Below, piece after piece: positions 26,499 to 35,851 of a stretch of 64,000 nt of DNA; position 1 is the first letter of the stretch, and each line of letters begins with the position of its first letter. The position numbers and the translations under genes were made by a program. The stretch is from Metabacillus sp. B2-18 (GTDB lineage: Bacteria > Bacillota > Bacilli > Bacillales > Bacillaceae), in NCBI RefSeq assembly GCF_021117275.1, contig NZ_CP088245.1:3757501-3821500 (forward strand), given 5' to 3'. The notes beneath the pieces were generated by a model. That model saw nothing but the letters and a program-made list of their open reading frames with translations, searched no databases and was not told the DNA's origin.

Positions 26499-27158
26499 AT
26501 GAGTAAGAACGAAACACCTGAATTATTTCCTTTGCTAAAACAACTTGGTTTTACTCTGGAAAATAAACTCAATAAATATATTCAAGATAAATTAGATCAT
26601 AAAGAAGTAGCAGTTGCAGCCAATTCAGCCGGTAAAGTTTTAGCACATTTAATGGAAGCTGTTCATGAATATGTAGAGCAATTATCCGCACAATTAAACT
26701 TCCCTACTAAGAAAGATGTAGGTCGTTTAGGTAAGTTAATTGTTCAGTCGGAAGATAAACTCGATGATTTGGAAGATGAAATACACGAGGTGTTAGATAT
26801 GTTAAAAGATATAAAAAAGACACTTTTGAAAAACCTAACAGAACATCGCTTTGAAGGACTAGATGAAAAGCTCAGAAATGAACTGGCAGATTTAATAAAA
26901 AATCCTACTAGCCATATTAAAGAAGAAATTGTTAAACCGTTAGAGGAACTAGAAGATAAACTTAAGAAACGTGTGATTAAATGCAGTAAAGAACTATTAA
27001 AGAAGAAAAAAATGTGTATATCCTCTTCTCATTCACTGAAAGATGAACTTCATAAAGAACTAATGAAACCACCTGGTCAAGTTGATTTTCAAGAAGTAAA
27101 TCAGAAACTACTACAGCTTCTTAAAGAAAAAAGAAAGAGAAAGAAAAAAAATGGATAA
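26499..27158 (+). CDS. phaR: PHA synthase subunit PhaR / phasin-like protein
   Basis: The 219-residue, highly charged, almost wholly helical protein contains the segment LNFPTKKDVGRLGKLIVQSEDKLDDLEDEI, which matches the conserved core of PhaR/phasin proteins (LNxPTKxDV followed by a heptad helix). PhaR is the non-catalytic subunit needed by class IV PhaC. A lysine/arginine-rich tail ends the protein. AGGAGG precedes the ATG. Its last codons overlap phaC by eight bases, which supports a PhaR-PhaC complex. The PhaR-versus-phasin call is less certain than the family. Confidence 0.72.
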   Translation: MSKNETPELFPLLKQLGFTLENKLNKYIQDKLDHKEVAVAANSAGKVLAHLMEAVHEYVEQLSAQLNFPTKKDVGRLGKLIVQSEDKLDDLEDEIHEVLDMLKDIKKTLLKNLTEHRFEGLDEKLRNELADLIKNPTSHIKEEIVKPLEELEDKLKKRVIKCSKELLKKKKMCISSSHSLKDELHKELMKPPGQVDFQEVNQKLLQLLKEKRKRKKKNG

Positions 27159-28209
27159 AAAACAACCATCCACTCCGACTTATGATCTTGATCAGGAAAT
27201 AAAAAGATGGAAAACTTTCTTTGGGGTATGGAGTAGTCCTGAGCCTAAAGTTGGGGCTACACCTAGAGAAGCTGTTTGGAAAAAGAATAAAGCAACATTA
27301 TGGTACTATGCGCCTGCTGAAAAAAAATATAAGGTACCTTTATTTCTCGTTTATTCATTAGTTAATCAGCCGTTTATTTTAGACATGGCACCTGGTAACA
27401 GTGCCATTGAAAATTTCACACGAAACGGCTTTGAAGTGTATTTATTAGATTTTGGTATCCCAGGATATGAAGACAAAGACATTACTGCGAGTGACTATGT
27501 TGTTGATTATATTCAAAAAGGTGTTCGACGAGCATTAAGACATTCAGGTGCTGAAGAAGTTACAATCATTGGCTATTGCTTAGGTGGTACTCTTGCAACC
27601 ATGTATGCCACAATTGCCGACGAACCAATTCGCAACTTGATTTTAAATGTATCGCCAATCGATTTTGAAACAGTTCCTTTTTTTGAGGAACTAGCTAATG
27701 CAAGTAAAGAAGGCAAACTTGATGTGAGTGAGCTGCTTGATACAATCGGTCTTATTTCCGGAAATTCTATGAAAGCAGCCATGAGGATGGTGACAAACCC
27801 CATCTATTTTAGTCCTTACTTATCATTACTGAATAAAGCATATGATGATGAATATGTAAAAAAGTGGAAGAGGCTGAAAAAATGGACAGATGGACATATC
27901 CCATTTACAGGTGCAGCTATGAGGGAGTTAATGCAGGAATTAGGAAAACAAAACAAATTGATTAATGGCGGATTAATGATTCATGGCAAAGAGGCAAACT
28001 TAGCTAATATTACTGCTAATCTGCTTGTTATATCAACTGATTTTGACAGACTTGTATTAAAAGAGCAAAATATTCGTGTCATTGACTTTGTTTCAAGTAA
28101 AGATAAAACCTTTAAATTAGAAAATGGAGGCCATACAACTCGGGCAAATGATAAAGATTTACCCCCTTTCTTAGCCAACTGGCTTCCTCAACGTTCTGAC
28201 CCTATTTAA
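27151..28209 (+). CDS. phaC: Poly(3-hydroxyalkanoate) synthase, class IV-like PhaC
   Basis: This alpha/beta-hydrolase-fold enzyme polymerises 3-hydroxyacyl-CoA into storage granules. The lipase-like box reads GYCLGG with the nucleophilic cysteine at residue 143. The catalytic Asp is probably D299 (DFDRLV) and the His H328 (GGHTTR), in the expected order. It has 352 residues (class III/IV enzymes are ~355-365). The ATG lies inside the end of phaR with no Shine-Dalgarno of its own, so translational coupling is likely. Unlike the phaRBC order of B. megaterium and B. cereus, no phaB (acetoacetyl-CoA reductase) lies between. Confidence 0.85.
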   Translation: MDKKQPSTPTYDLDQEIKRWKTFFGVWSSPEPKVGATPREAVWKKNKATLWYYAPAEKKYKVPLFLVYSLVNQPFILDMAPGNSAIENFTRNGFEVYLLDFGIPGYEDKDITASDYVVDYIQKGVRRALRHSGAEEVTIIGYCLGGTLATMYATIADEPIRNLILNVSPIDFETVPFFEELANASKEGKLDVSELLDTIGLISGNSMKAAMRMVTNPIYFSPYLSLLNKAYDDEYVKKWKRLKKWTDGHIPFTGAAMRELMQELGKQNKLINGGLMIHGKEANLANITANLLVISTDFDRLVLKEQNIRVIDFVSSKDKTFKLENGGHTTRANDKDLPPFLANWLPQRSDPI

Positions 28210-28214
28210 ATTCT

Positions 28215-28250
28215 AAACCCTTCAGTAAAGAGATAACTGAAGGGTTTTCT
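28215..28250 (+). terminator. phaC terminator
   Basis: AAACCCTTCAGT pairs with ACTGAAGGGTTT, followed by TCTTAC. It may also serve the convergent DUF84 gene. Confidence 0.8.
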
Positions 28251-28256
28251 TACTTC

Positions 28257-28781
28257 TTATTTATGTTTCTGTTGATATAAATATTGACCGATAAGAAGAC
28301 TTGAAAGTTCTTGGAACATTTTTGTGCGATCTACAAGTCCATTTGTAAAGACTCCAATTGCCCCTTCATTTTGGCGAACATTGTTTTTCTTTACATAATC
28401 GTCCATTACATCCCCTAATTCACGTCCACTAAAAACAAGATCACCTATTTCATCAGGAATCATTATTCTAGCCCCACCTGCAATAATTGGTTGTGACTTA
28501 GGTGCAGCAAGTGCTCCCCAATTACATAAAAAATAACCAAAATCTGTTTTTACCAGGCCACCTTCTAAACCTACCCCAAGATCTGAGTCTGAACCTTCAG
28601 CCTTAAGAGCATTTTTCGCTCGGTTCATAGCACCTGTTAACGTTTCGTGATCAGTTATAGGCTGTGCAGAAACATTTGATGAAACATTTGTTGATATAAA
28701 TTCTGCATCTACATGTTTAGCAAAGGCACCTTTTACTGCATTTACTTTTGTCGGATTTTTTGTTCCAATTGCTATTCTCAC
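28257..28781 (-). CDS. DUF84 inosine/xanthosine triphosphatase-like NTPase (YjjX family)
   Basis: The N-terminus MRIAIGTKNPTKVNAVKGAF and the later GVGLEGGLV, FLCNWGALA and GREL motifs are those of the YjjX/DUF84 nucleoside-triphosphatases, which hydrolyse deaminated purine nucleotides such as ITP and XTP. It has 174 residues and a GTG start with GGGAGAGG upstream. It is 22 bp downstream of ytoP on the same strand, so probably in one operon. Confidence 0.88.
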   Translation of the reverse strand: MRIAIGTKNPTKVNAVKGAFAKHVDAEFISTNVSSNVSAQPITDHETLTGAMNRAKNALKAEGSDSDLGVGLEGGLVKTDFGYFLCNWGALAAPKSQPIIAGGARIMIPDEIGDLVFSGRELGDVMDDYVKKNNVRQNEGAIGVFTNGLVDRTKMFQELSSLLIGQYLYQQKHK

Positions 28782-28803
28782 GGTATGCCTCTCCCTTATT
28801 CTC

Positions 28804-29877
28804 TTAGGAATTCTCTTTTATTGTTGTAACCGTTGTTGCATCACATTGTTTAACTAACCGTATGAGAAGCTCTTTTGCTGCTGCATAATCATCAACATGA
28901 AGAATAGATCCAGAAGTATGGATATAGCGGGAGCTTACTCCAATTACAGTCGAAGGAACACCTTGATTTGATACATGTACTCGACCTGCATCTGTTCCTC
29001 CCTGTGAAACAAAATATTGATAAGGAATCTTATTTGTTTCTGCTGTATCGAGAACAAACTCCCTCATTCCACGATGTGTAACCATCGATCTGTCGTAAAT
29101 TCGTAGAACTGCTCCCTTGCCAATATGACCAAACTCTTTTTTATCTCCACTCATATCATTTGCCGGACCAGCATCTAATGCGAAAAACAAATCTGGTTTA
29201 ATCATATTTGCGGCTGTTTGCGCACCTCTTAATCCAACCTCTTCCTGTACTGTCGCACCTGAATATAATGTATTTGGCAGCTTATCATCTTTTAACTCTT
29301 TTAATAATTCAATTGCAAGTCCACATCCATAGCGATTATCCCAAGCTTTGGCTAAAATTTTCTTAGGGTTTGCCATAGGTGTAAATGGACAAATAGGGAC
29401 AATTTGTTGACCTGGTTTGATTCCAATTTTCTTTGCATCATCACGATTATCTGCCCCAATGTCAACAAGCATGTTCTTCATGTCCATTGGTTTTGCGCGC
29501 TGACTTTCACTCAACAAATGAGGTGGTATCGAGCCTATAACCCCAATAACAGGTCCATTGTCTGTAATAATCTGTACTCTTTGTGCAAGAAGTACCTGAC
29601 TCCACCATCCACCTAATGGCTGAAAACGCAGCATCCCATTATCTGTTATAGCAGTAACCATAAATCCTACTTCATCCATATGTCCAGCTACCATAATCGT
29701 TGGATCGTTTTCCTCGCCTTTTCGAACCCCAAAGATCCCACCTAATTTATCCTGAACAATTTTATCTGATATTGGCTCTAATTGACTTTTCATAAATGCA
29801 CGTACTTGATGCTCATTCCCTGGTGCACCCGGCAGCTCTGTTAATGTTTTAAACAACTCTAATGTTTCTTGATTCAT
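28804..29877 (-). CDS. ytoP: M42 family metallopeptidase YtoP (glutamyl aminopeptidase-like)
   Basis: This cytosolic dinuclear-metal aminopeptidase has 357 residues. Metal and catalytic sites are visible in order: AGHMDEVGF (His ligand, catalytic Asp), AWDNRYGCG (bridging Asp), [10 protein letters not shown] (general base Glu and ligand Glu), ALDAG (Asp) and IHTSGSILH (His). GAGGG precedes the ATG. M42 enzymes form tetrahedral dodecamers that trim peptides. Gene order matches B. subtilis ytoP. Confidence 0.94.
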   Translation of the reverse strand: MNQETLELFKTLTELPGAPGNEHQVRAFMKSQLEPISDKIVQDKLGGIFGVRKGEENDPTIMVAGHMDEVGFMVTAITDNGMLRFQPLGGWWSQVLLAQRVQIITDNGPVIGVIGSIPPHLLSESQRAKPMDMKNMLVDIGADNRDDAKKIGIKPGQQIVPICPFTPMANPKKILAKAWDNRYGCGLAIELLKELKDDKLPNTLYSGATVQEEVGLRGAQTAANMIKPDLFFALDAGPANDMSGDKKEFGHIGKGAVLRIYDRSMVTHRGMREFVLDTAETNKIPYQYFVSQGGTDAGRVHVSNQGVPSTVIGVSSRYIHTSGSILHVDDYAAAKELLIRLVKQCDATTVTTIKENS

Positions 29878-30133
29878 GTTTTCCCTCTTTTCATCTTTTT
29901 TAAATTTTTTTTATGTACTCTAGATCTTTTTTATATAACACAATTCCTTATATTAGCCTTGATTTTTATGTAATGACTTCTTTGATTCAATAGCCCGTCA
30001 TACTAAAACATACTATTACCTCATCTAATCGTTCTTAACATGACTTAAAGGTTTCTGTATACTAATTATAGAGTTGAAACTTTAGATACCCAAACACAGT
30101 GTTAAAGACATATAAAAAAGGGGTGTATGAAAC

Positions 30134-30445
30134 GTGAAAAGCAAATATTTTTTACTTGGCTTAGGCTTAGGTATTGCCGGGACGTATTTAGTAAAAGACC
30201 AATTAAAATCAAGCAAAATTTCATCTGAAAAAGCACTTGAAATCGTGAAAAAAGCCTTTAAGGAAAAAGGATCCATTGATGGGTCTTGGATTTATACAGT
30301 TCCAGAAAACTTCTCAACTGACCATTTGTCTTATGAAGTTTATAAAGCAGGTGTGTCTCGAACTGTACAGGATCAATTAGAGCAGTATGAGGCTTTTGTT
30401 GACACAAACAGCGGAACAATTGTTCATGTTGAAAAAATTAACTAA
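30134..30445 (+). CDS. ytzB: Small PepSY-like protein YtzB
   Basis: The 103-residue protein has an N-terminal hydrophobic segment (YFLLGLGLGIAGTYLV) that could be a signal or anchor. A single PepSY-like domain follows (ISSEKALEIVKKAFKEKG ... YEAFVDTNSGTIVHVEKI). It starts at GTG 30134 with GGGGTG upstream; the nearby ATG at 30127 is out of frame. Position next to ytnP agrees with B. subtilis ytzB. The function is unknown; PepSY domains are often inhibitory or sensory. Confidence 0.82.
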   Translation: MKSKYFLLGLGLGIAGTYLVKDQLKSSKISSEKALEIVKKAFKEKGSIDGSWIYTVPENFSTDHLSYEVYKAGVSRTVQDQLEQYEAFVDTNSGTIVHVEKIN

Positions 30446-30463
30446 GCAGTATCGCTTAAAGTC

Positions 30464-30485
30464 GGGCATTTCATTTGAAATGCCC
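30464..30485 (+). terminator. Hairpin after ytzB
   Basis: GGGCATTTCA pairs perfectly with TGAAATGCCC over two bases; the following T tract is weak. Confidence 0.5.
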
Positions 30486-30497
30486 TTATCCTCTTAA

Positions 30498-31343
30498 CTA
30501 TGTTCTAACTCGATCTAGTTTACCGATTATTTCACCTTGTTCATTCCACTTTATGCTCCGGTAAAATGCATCATGATAAAAGGTAAACCAGGCATTTTTA
30601 TTTCCAGCAAAATTCAACCATGTTTGTTTCTTTTCTATTGAAGTCATAGGGTAGTCATCATATGCAAGGACCCAAAGAGGGTTTTTATGAGCATGTGTTG
30701 GCATTAAGTCAGCCATATGAACGATTGTTTCTCCCCCGTCTTGAATAACAATAATAGAATGACCATCACTATGCCCACCAGTGTGGTACATAGTAATTCC
30801 TTCTTCAATTAATAGTGATGTTTGAAACGTTTCAACCTGTTCTTGAATTGGCTCCCAATTTTCTTGCCAATAAGTATTTTTTGATCGTATATTTGGATTT
30901 CTCATTTCTTCCCACTCAGTTGAAGAAGTAATGATCTTCGCTTTAGGAAATACGGATGTTAATTGCCCATTCTTCCATTTCGTGAGACCGCAAGCATGAT
31001 CAAAATGCATATGAGTCATTAATACATAGTCTATATCATTTGTTGTTAGGCCCAATTGTTCTAGACTTTCTTCAACAGAAGACTCTTCTTGAATACCATA
31101 ATTCCGAAGCTGCTTTTCACTAAACTTTCCTGCACCTATTCCAGATTCAATTAAAATATGTAACCCATCTTTTTGAATCAAGATTGGATCTGTTCGCAGT
31201 TCAATTTGATTTTTTTCATTAACAGGATATTTTTTAGACCATAACGGCTTTGGGACTACCCCAAACATTGCCCCACCATCAAGAAAAGTTACTCCACCCT
31301 TTAACCATGTCATCTTCGTTTGACCAATTTGAAATGTTTCCAT
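30498..31343 (-). CDS. ytnP: Metallo-beta-lactamase fold lactonase YtnP
   Basis: This zinc-dependent MBL-fold hydrolase carries the HMHFDHACG motif (HxHxDH), then GGHSDGH, HMADLMP and the late YHD. B. subtilis YtnP (281 residues) degrades quorum-sensing lactones and interferes with Streptomyces signalling. The product here is also 281 residues from the ATG at 31343. An ATG two codons earlier abuts the GGAGGGG site and is rejected. Long stretches ([20 protein letters not shown]) appear identical to my recollection of B. subtilis YtnP. Substrate range is inferred. Confidence 0.93.
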   Translation of the reverse strand: METFQIGQTKMTWLKGGVTFLDGGAMFGVVPKPLWSKKYPVNEKNQIELRTDPILIQKDGLHILIESGIGAGKFSEKQLRNYGIQEESSVEESLEQLGLTTNDIDYVLMTHMHFDHACGLTKWKNGQLTSVFPKAKIITSSTEWEEMRNPNIRSKNTYWQENWEPIQEQVETFQTSLLIEEGITMYHTGGHSDGHSIIVIQDGGETIVHMADLMPTHAHKNPLWVLAYDDYPMTSIEKKQTWLNFAGNKNAWFTFYHDAFYRSIKWNEQGEIIGKLDRVRT

Positions 31344-31430
31344 TAACATCCCCTCCCCATCTATTATTTTACCATAGAGATAATCGTTAGGAAAAAGATG
31401 TGAGATCCTCTAATCAATAGCATAAAACGC

Positions 31431-31462
31431 AAAAAAGGAAATGGCCATTATCACCATTTCCT
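31431..31462 (-). terminator. trmB terminator
   Basis: AGGAAATGG pairs with CCATTTCCT; on the minus strand a T6 run follows. Confidence 0.85.
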
Positions 31463-31473
31463 CAAAACACAAC

Positions 31474-32118
31474 TTATTCATTCATATACTTAGCTTCTAC
31501 ACGATAAATACGTTGACCTTTTTCAGAAAATTTCTCTTCATATTCGGTCATAACATTTCCTTCAAAATCACTTTTATGAAGATCAAGACTAATATATTTT
31601 AAGCGAAGTCCATATTCTGAAAAACTAATAAGAGAATACTCAAATAATCCCTGGTTGTCTGTTTTGAAATGGATTTCTCCACCTTTTACAAGCACGCTCT
31701 CATACATTTGTAAAAAACTCTTATAAGTAAGACGTCGCTTTGCATGACGTACTTTTGGCCATGGATCAGAAAAATTCAGGTAGACACGATCTATTTCTCC
31801 TTGATCAAAATACTCTGTTAAATTTTTGGCATTCACGTTAAGCAACTTAAAATTTGAAAGTTGCTTATCAACTGCTTTTTGAATTGCAGCCACAATCACA
31901 CTATCAAATAGCTCTATGCCAATATAATTAATGTTAGGGTTTTGTTGAGACATTCCTGCTAGAAATTGCCCTTTCCCTGTTCCTACTTCTATATGAATTG
32001 GGTTTTGATTACCGAACACTTCATGCCATTTCCCTTTATAATTTTCAGGGTTTGAAATAGCATAGTCAGAATGCTCAGCGATAAATTCACCAGCCCAAGG
32101 TTTATTACGTAAACGCAT
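31474..32118 (-). CDS. trmB: tRNA (guanine-N7-)-methyltransferase
   Basis: TrmB methylates G46 of tRNA with S-adenosylmethionine. The 214-residue product shows the SAM motif [11 protein letters not shown], the [13 protein letters not shown] segment and the family signature [24 protein letters not shown] precedes the ATG. It sits between ytnP and ytzH, as in B. subtilis. Confidence 0.96.
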   Translation of the reverse strand: MRLRNKPWAGEFIAEHSDYAISNPENYKGKWHEVFGNQNPIHIEVGTGKGQFLAGMSQQNPNINYIGIELFDSVIVAAIQKAVDKQLSNFKLLNVNAKNLTEYFDQGEIDRVYLNFSDPWPKVRHAKRRLTYKSFLQMYESVLVKGGEIHFKTDNQGLFEYSLISFSEYGLRLKYISLDLHKSDFEGNVMTEYEEKFSEKGQRIYRVEAKYMNE

Positions 32119-32370
32119 GAAGACACCTCTATCGTTATTATATCGTTCTAAAACATAACATGAAAAAAGCTTGTTCGCAAGGCTTATCTAAGTACACCTA
32201 TTTAGGAATTGTGTAACTTACACTTCTTCTTTCATTACAATAAAAAGACTGACTTTTATCCAGTCAGTACCTAAGTAAAAATTGATTTTCTAATAATAAG
32301 ATTTACTTGTATATTTTTACTTAATAAACACAAATTAAGGTATATGGCTTATTTAAAAGGAGTGTTAATT

Positions 32371-32649
32371 TTGCCAATTCAATACCAGGATCAGGTAAAC
32401 TTATTAAAAGATATTTTATCAGATCATCAAAGTGAATGCTGTGGAACTGTAGCAGAGTGTGAACAGCTGGAAAGAGTCATAAAATCTCTTATGGTTCATT
32501 CAAATACGAATCAACAATCAAAGGAACTACTTGAAGATATATATAACTATAGCCAAACGGGCAAATATTCAGCATCATTAGATCAACATATAGAATCACA
32601 TCAAAATCAATTATCACAATGGATTAATGATATTGATACGTATTCTTAA
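32371..32649 (+). CDS. ytzH: YtzH-like protein
   Basis: The 92-residue protein equals B. subtilis YtzH in length when started at the TTG at 32371 (AAAGGAGTG upstream). The in-frame ATG at 32344 has no ribosome site. It is helical with two adjacent cysteines (SECCGTVAECEQLERVIKSL), which is the family signature. The function is unknown. Its stop codon overlaps that of the convergent ytmP (shared TTAA). Confidence 0.85.
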   Translation: MPIQYQDQVNLLKDILSDHQSECCGTVAECEQLERVIKSLMVHSNTNQQSKELLEDIYNYSQTGKYSASLDQHIESHQNQLSQWINDIDTYS

Positions 32650-33458
32650 CGGTTTTTTATTTTATCAAGTATGATTCTAATATGCTCAACCCAGTTTTGC
32701 TTTTCTTTTTCGTTTTCTTTTGCATGGTACCATAAAAAAGAGGTTAAAGCTTGCAATAGCACATACCAATAAATTCTAGTTGTTAAATGCTCGTCCAGCT
32801 CCAAACCGTATGATAAAAGCCATTCTGTCCAATCAGCTTCATCGATATACCAGTAAAGTAAAATGCCTATATCAATAGCAGGATCAGCAATCATAGCTCC
32901 ATCCCAATCAACTAAATATAATTGATTATCCTCAGATAGAAGCCAGTTATTATGGTTCACATCACAATGGCAGACAACTTGGTCATTACATTGAACATTT
33001 GGCAATTGTTTGACTAAGAGCTCTATAGCTTCAGTAATTTCAGGAATATCGAATCCTTCAAAAGCAACTGCTTGCCAAATATCTTCAATTATGGAGTTTG
33101 GAGTGAGCGGTTGCTTTCCTAATCTTCTCAGCATATCTAAAAGCTCTTTTGAACGATGAATTTTATGCAGCAATTCAGCAACATTTTGCCCATTCATGTC
33201 CTTTGGCTTTAACTCGCGGCCAATTAGGCGGTGTTGTGCTGTAATCACATCACCGTTTTCCATCCGCTTTGTCCACACTAACTTTGGAACGATGCCTTCT
33301 GCAGAGAGTACGGCTAAGAATGGAGAACTGTTTCGCTTTAAAAAAAGCTCCTGCCCTTCTTTTGTTGCAAAATATGCATCTCCTGTTGCTCCTCCAGCAG
33401 GTGTAATTTTCCACTCGCTACCTAATACTTGTTCCAACCAGTTCACCTTCAATTTCAA
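32646..33458 (-). CDS. ytmP: Phosphotransferase family protein YtmP (APH/choline kinase fold)
   Basis: The ~270-residue kinase-fold protein has the catalytic loop HCDVNHNNWLL (Brenner-type HxDxxxxN) and the metal-binding segment LVDWDGAMIADPAIDIG, both typical of aminoglycoside phosphotransferase/choline kinase relatives. The substrate is unknown. The start is uncertain: TTG at 33458, TTG at 33452 and GTG at 33446 are all in frame and none has a good ribosome site. It is convergent with ytzH and overlaps it by four bases. Confidence 0.88.
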   Translation of the reverse strand: MKLKVNWLEQVLGSEWKITPAGGATGDAYFATKEGQELFLKRNSSPFLAVLSAEGIVPKLVWTKRMENGDVITAQHRLIGRELKPKDMNGQNVAELLHKIHRSKELLDMLRRLGKQPLTPNSIIEDIWQAVAFEGFDIPEITEAIELLVKQLPNVQCNDQVVCHCDVNHNNWLLSEDNQLYLVDWDGAMIADPAIDIGILLYWYIDEADWTEWLLSYGLELDEHLTTRIYWYVLLQALTSFLWYHAKENEKEKQNWVEHIRIILDKIKNR

Positions 33459-33540
33459 CCCAACATTTCGTATAAAAATTTATGAAAAAGTTATTTTTCT
33501 TTAGGTTCTTACAATAGTATAAATAATCGCTAATATAAAA

Positions 33541-33586
33541 AGGATAGCTATTAGTGATTATAGACTCTTTGCACTATAGCCATCCT
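33541..33586 (-). terminator. amyX terminator
   Basis: AGGATAGCTATTAGTG pairs with CACTATAGCCATCCT (one mismatch, one bulge); on the minus strand TTTTTATATT follows. Confidence 0.8.
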
Positions 33587-33636
33587 ATTAAATTTTAGCC
33601 TCTTAGACTAAGACTAGTCAAGCAAAACTAAAAATC

Positions 33637-35763
33637 CTAGTTTTTACAAAAAACATATGTTCCAATTTCTCTTATCTCTATTTTATTATCTACATCTATA
33701 GGTTGATCGAGTAGGATACTAGAAGGACTAACAATCTGTTTCCATCCCTTATTTCCAGGTAGTTTAAATTGATACGATTTATTACATTGAGGATGGTGGA
33801 TCACAACTATTCTTTCCCATGGACCATAGGCTCCTACATTCTCCATTTCATAAGAAAGAAGGTGAGGATCATCATTAAAATAGACATGTTTGTTTATCAA
33901 TTCTTGAGATGATAATCGAAACCCTCCATGGAGCTTTCTAAGCTTGATCAACCCTTTAATATACTCAACATTTTCTTTTTGTTGTGATCTTTCATCCCAA
34001 TTTAGATGGTTGATTTCGTCAGGAGAGTTATAACTATTTTCTACACCGTTTTTTGTTCGGAAAAATTCTTGACCACCATGTAGAAAGGGGATGCCTTGAG
34101 ATAATAGAACAATGCTTGTTGCTAACCGATGTCTTGCCTTTCTTATTTCTTCACTTTCAGCATCTGCAAAAGATAAAAAGCGATCCCACATCGTATGATT
34201 ATCATGTGACTCAACATAATTAATTGATTGATGAGGTTCATGAAACATAGTAGGTGATCCAGTTATAAGTGCTTTCATCTGCTCGAGAGTATCAAGATTT
34301 TCATATACAAACCCGCGATCTTGAACACTGAATGTACTACCTTTAATTACATCCCTAAACTGGTCATTAAAAAAGCTTATTGTTGGCAGTTTATGAGCAT
34401 TTGGAATGATTGCTTTTTCTTCATAAGGTAATGGAGTAAGCAAATCCCATCCTTCTCCTAATAAAATCGCATCTTCTTTTATCTCTAGAACTTCCTTTTG
34501 AACCTCATTCATTGTCTTAACATCAAGAATGCCCATTAAATCAAAACGGAAACCATCTATATCAAACTCATTCATCCAATACTTTACACAATCTGTAATA
34601 AACTTTTTGACCATCATTCGTTCCGAGGCAAGATCATTTCCTACACCGGTTCCATTAGAAGGCATTCCATTTTCATCATGCCTGAAATAGTAACCCGGTA
34701 ATAACTTTTCAAATGAAGAATTTTCTTTAGAATAAACATGATTAAAAACTACATCAATAATAACTCTTAAATTTTGTTTATGAAGAGATTGGATAAGTGT
34801 TTTGAGTTCTATTATTCGCTTATATGGGTTTTCAGGTGCTACAGAATAACTCCCTTCTGGAGCGAAGTAATGAAGAGGGTTATAGCCCCAGTTATATGCT
34901 TCGAATGGTTTTTGTTCATCAACTTCCTCAAAATCATTTACAGGCAACAATTCAATGTGTGTTACACCTAACTCTTCCAAATAGGATATGCCTGTAGAAT
35001 CGCCTAGACTATTTTTCGTATTTAACTCCTTCCACGCGTCATATTGCCCTTTATTTTTCATCCCGCTATTTTCATGAATAGAAAAATCTCGAACATGAAC
35101 CTCATAGATGATGGTATCCGTTTTCTGGTTAAGTGCAGGCGGCATAATGATTGGTACATTTGTTAAGCTTTGATCGATAATAACACCGTATTCTCCATTA
35201 ATTGAGACCGCTCTTGCGTATGGATCAACTGCCTCATTCCACACAAGATTTATGCAAGCTAGAAACGTATAATAATATCCTTCAAAATCACCATCAATTG
35301 TAATCGACCATGTACCTTTTTCACATCGAATCATATGGAAAGTATCAACTTGTGTTCCATCGCTTCGATAAATTCGAAGTTTTACAATGGTTGCTGTAGG
35401 AGCCCAGACTTTCCACTCTGTTTTTTCCTTAGTATAATTTGCTCCTAAGTCATTGCCATCATAATAAAATTTCTTATCGAATTTCTCCGATCGAATGACA
35501 GCTCCTATTTGTAAATCTGTTTCTAAACCATCTTCATCACTAATGATATAGGTTTTCCCAAATGATAGTGGGTTCGATAAACTACAGACAAATTTTATTT
35601 GTTTTCCAATATCAATTTTTTCTACTATTGATAGAGCCTCGTGATTTTGATCAATCTTTATAAAAAAAGCCTTATTTTCGCTATCAAATTCCTTAGGCAT
35701 AATAACTGCAATTTCATTCATTTTATCTAAAAAGGCTTGGAATCTCCTATTAATACTCAGCAT
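33637..35763 (-). CDS. amyX: Type I pullulanase
   Basis: This GH13 debranching enzyme hydrolyses alpha-1,6 bonds of pullulan and glycogen. The 708-residue product lacks a signal peptide and is probably intracellular, as for B. subtilis AmyX. It has a CBM48-like domain (about 100-190), the pullulanase signature YNWGYNP, and GH13 motifs VVFNHVY, GFRFDLMG (nucleophile Asp), LLGEGWD (acid Glu) and VESHDNHT. An ATG five codons upstream overlaps the GGGGGTG site, so 35763 is preferred. It is monocistronic with a clear terminator. Confidence 0.95.
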   Translation of the reverse strand: MLSINRRFQAFLDKMNEIAVIMPKEFDSENKAFFIKIDQNHEALSIVEKIDIGKQIKFVCSLSNPLSFGKTYIISDEDGLETDLQIGAVIRSEKFDKKFYYDGNDLGANYTKEKTEWKVWAPTATIVKLRIYRSDGTQVDTFHMIRCEKGTWSITIDGDFEGYYYTFLACINLVWNEAVDPYARAVSINGEYGVIIDQSLTNVPIIMPPALNQKTDTIIYEVHVRDFSIHENSGMKNKGQYDAWKELNTKNSLGDSTGISYLEELGVTHIELLPVNDFEEVDEQKPFEAYNWGYNPLHYFAPEGSYSVAPENPYKRIIELKTLIQSLHKQNLRVIIDVVFNHVYSKENSSFEKLLPGYYFRHDENGMPSNGTGVGNDLASERMMVKKFITDCVKYWMNEFDIDGFRFDLMGILDVKTMNEVQKEVLEIKEDAILLGEGWDLLTPLPYEEKAIIPNAHKLPTISFFNDQFRDVIKGSTFSVQDRGFVYENLDTLEQMKALITGSPTMFHEPHQSINYVESHDNHTMWDRFLSFADAESEEIRKARHRLATSIVLLSQGIPFLHGGQEFFRTKNGVENSYNSPDEINHLNWDERSQQKENVEYIKGLIKLRKLHGGFRLSSQELINKHVYFNDDPHLLSYEMENVGAYGPWERIVVIHHPQCNKSYQFKLPGNKGWKQIVSPSSILLDQPIDVDNKIEIREIGTYVFCKN

Positions 35764-35851
35764 GATGAGCACCCCCATATGAGAGTTTTTGTTGTTAATT
35801 TAGAAAAATTTTTAACTAATGGTAGAATTCTCAAAGTTAACACTATAACAT

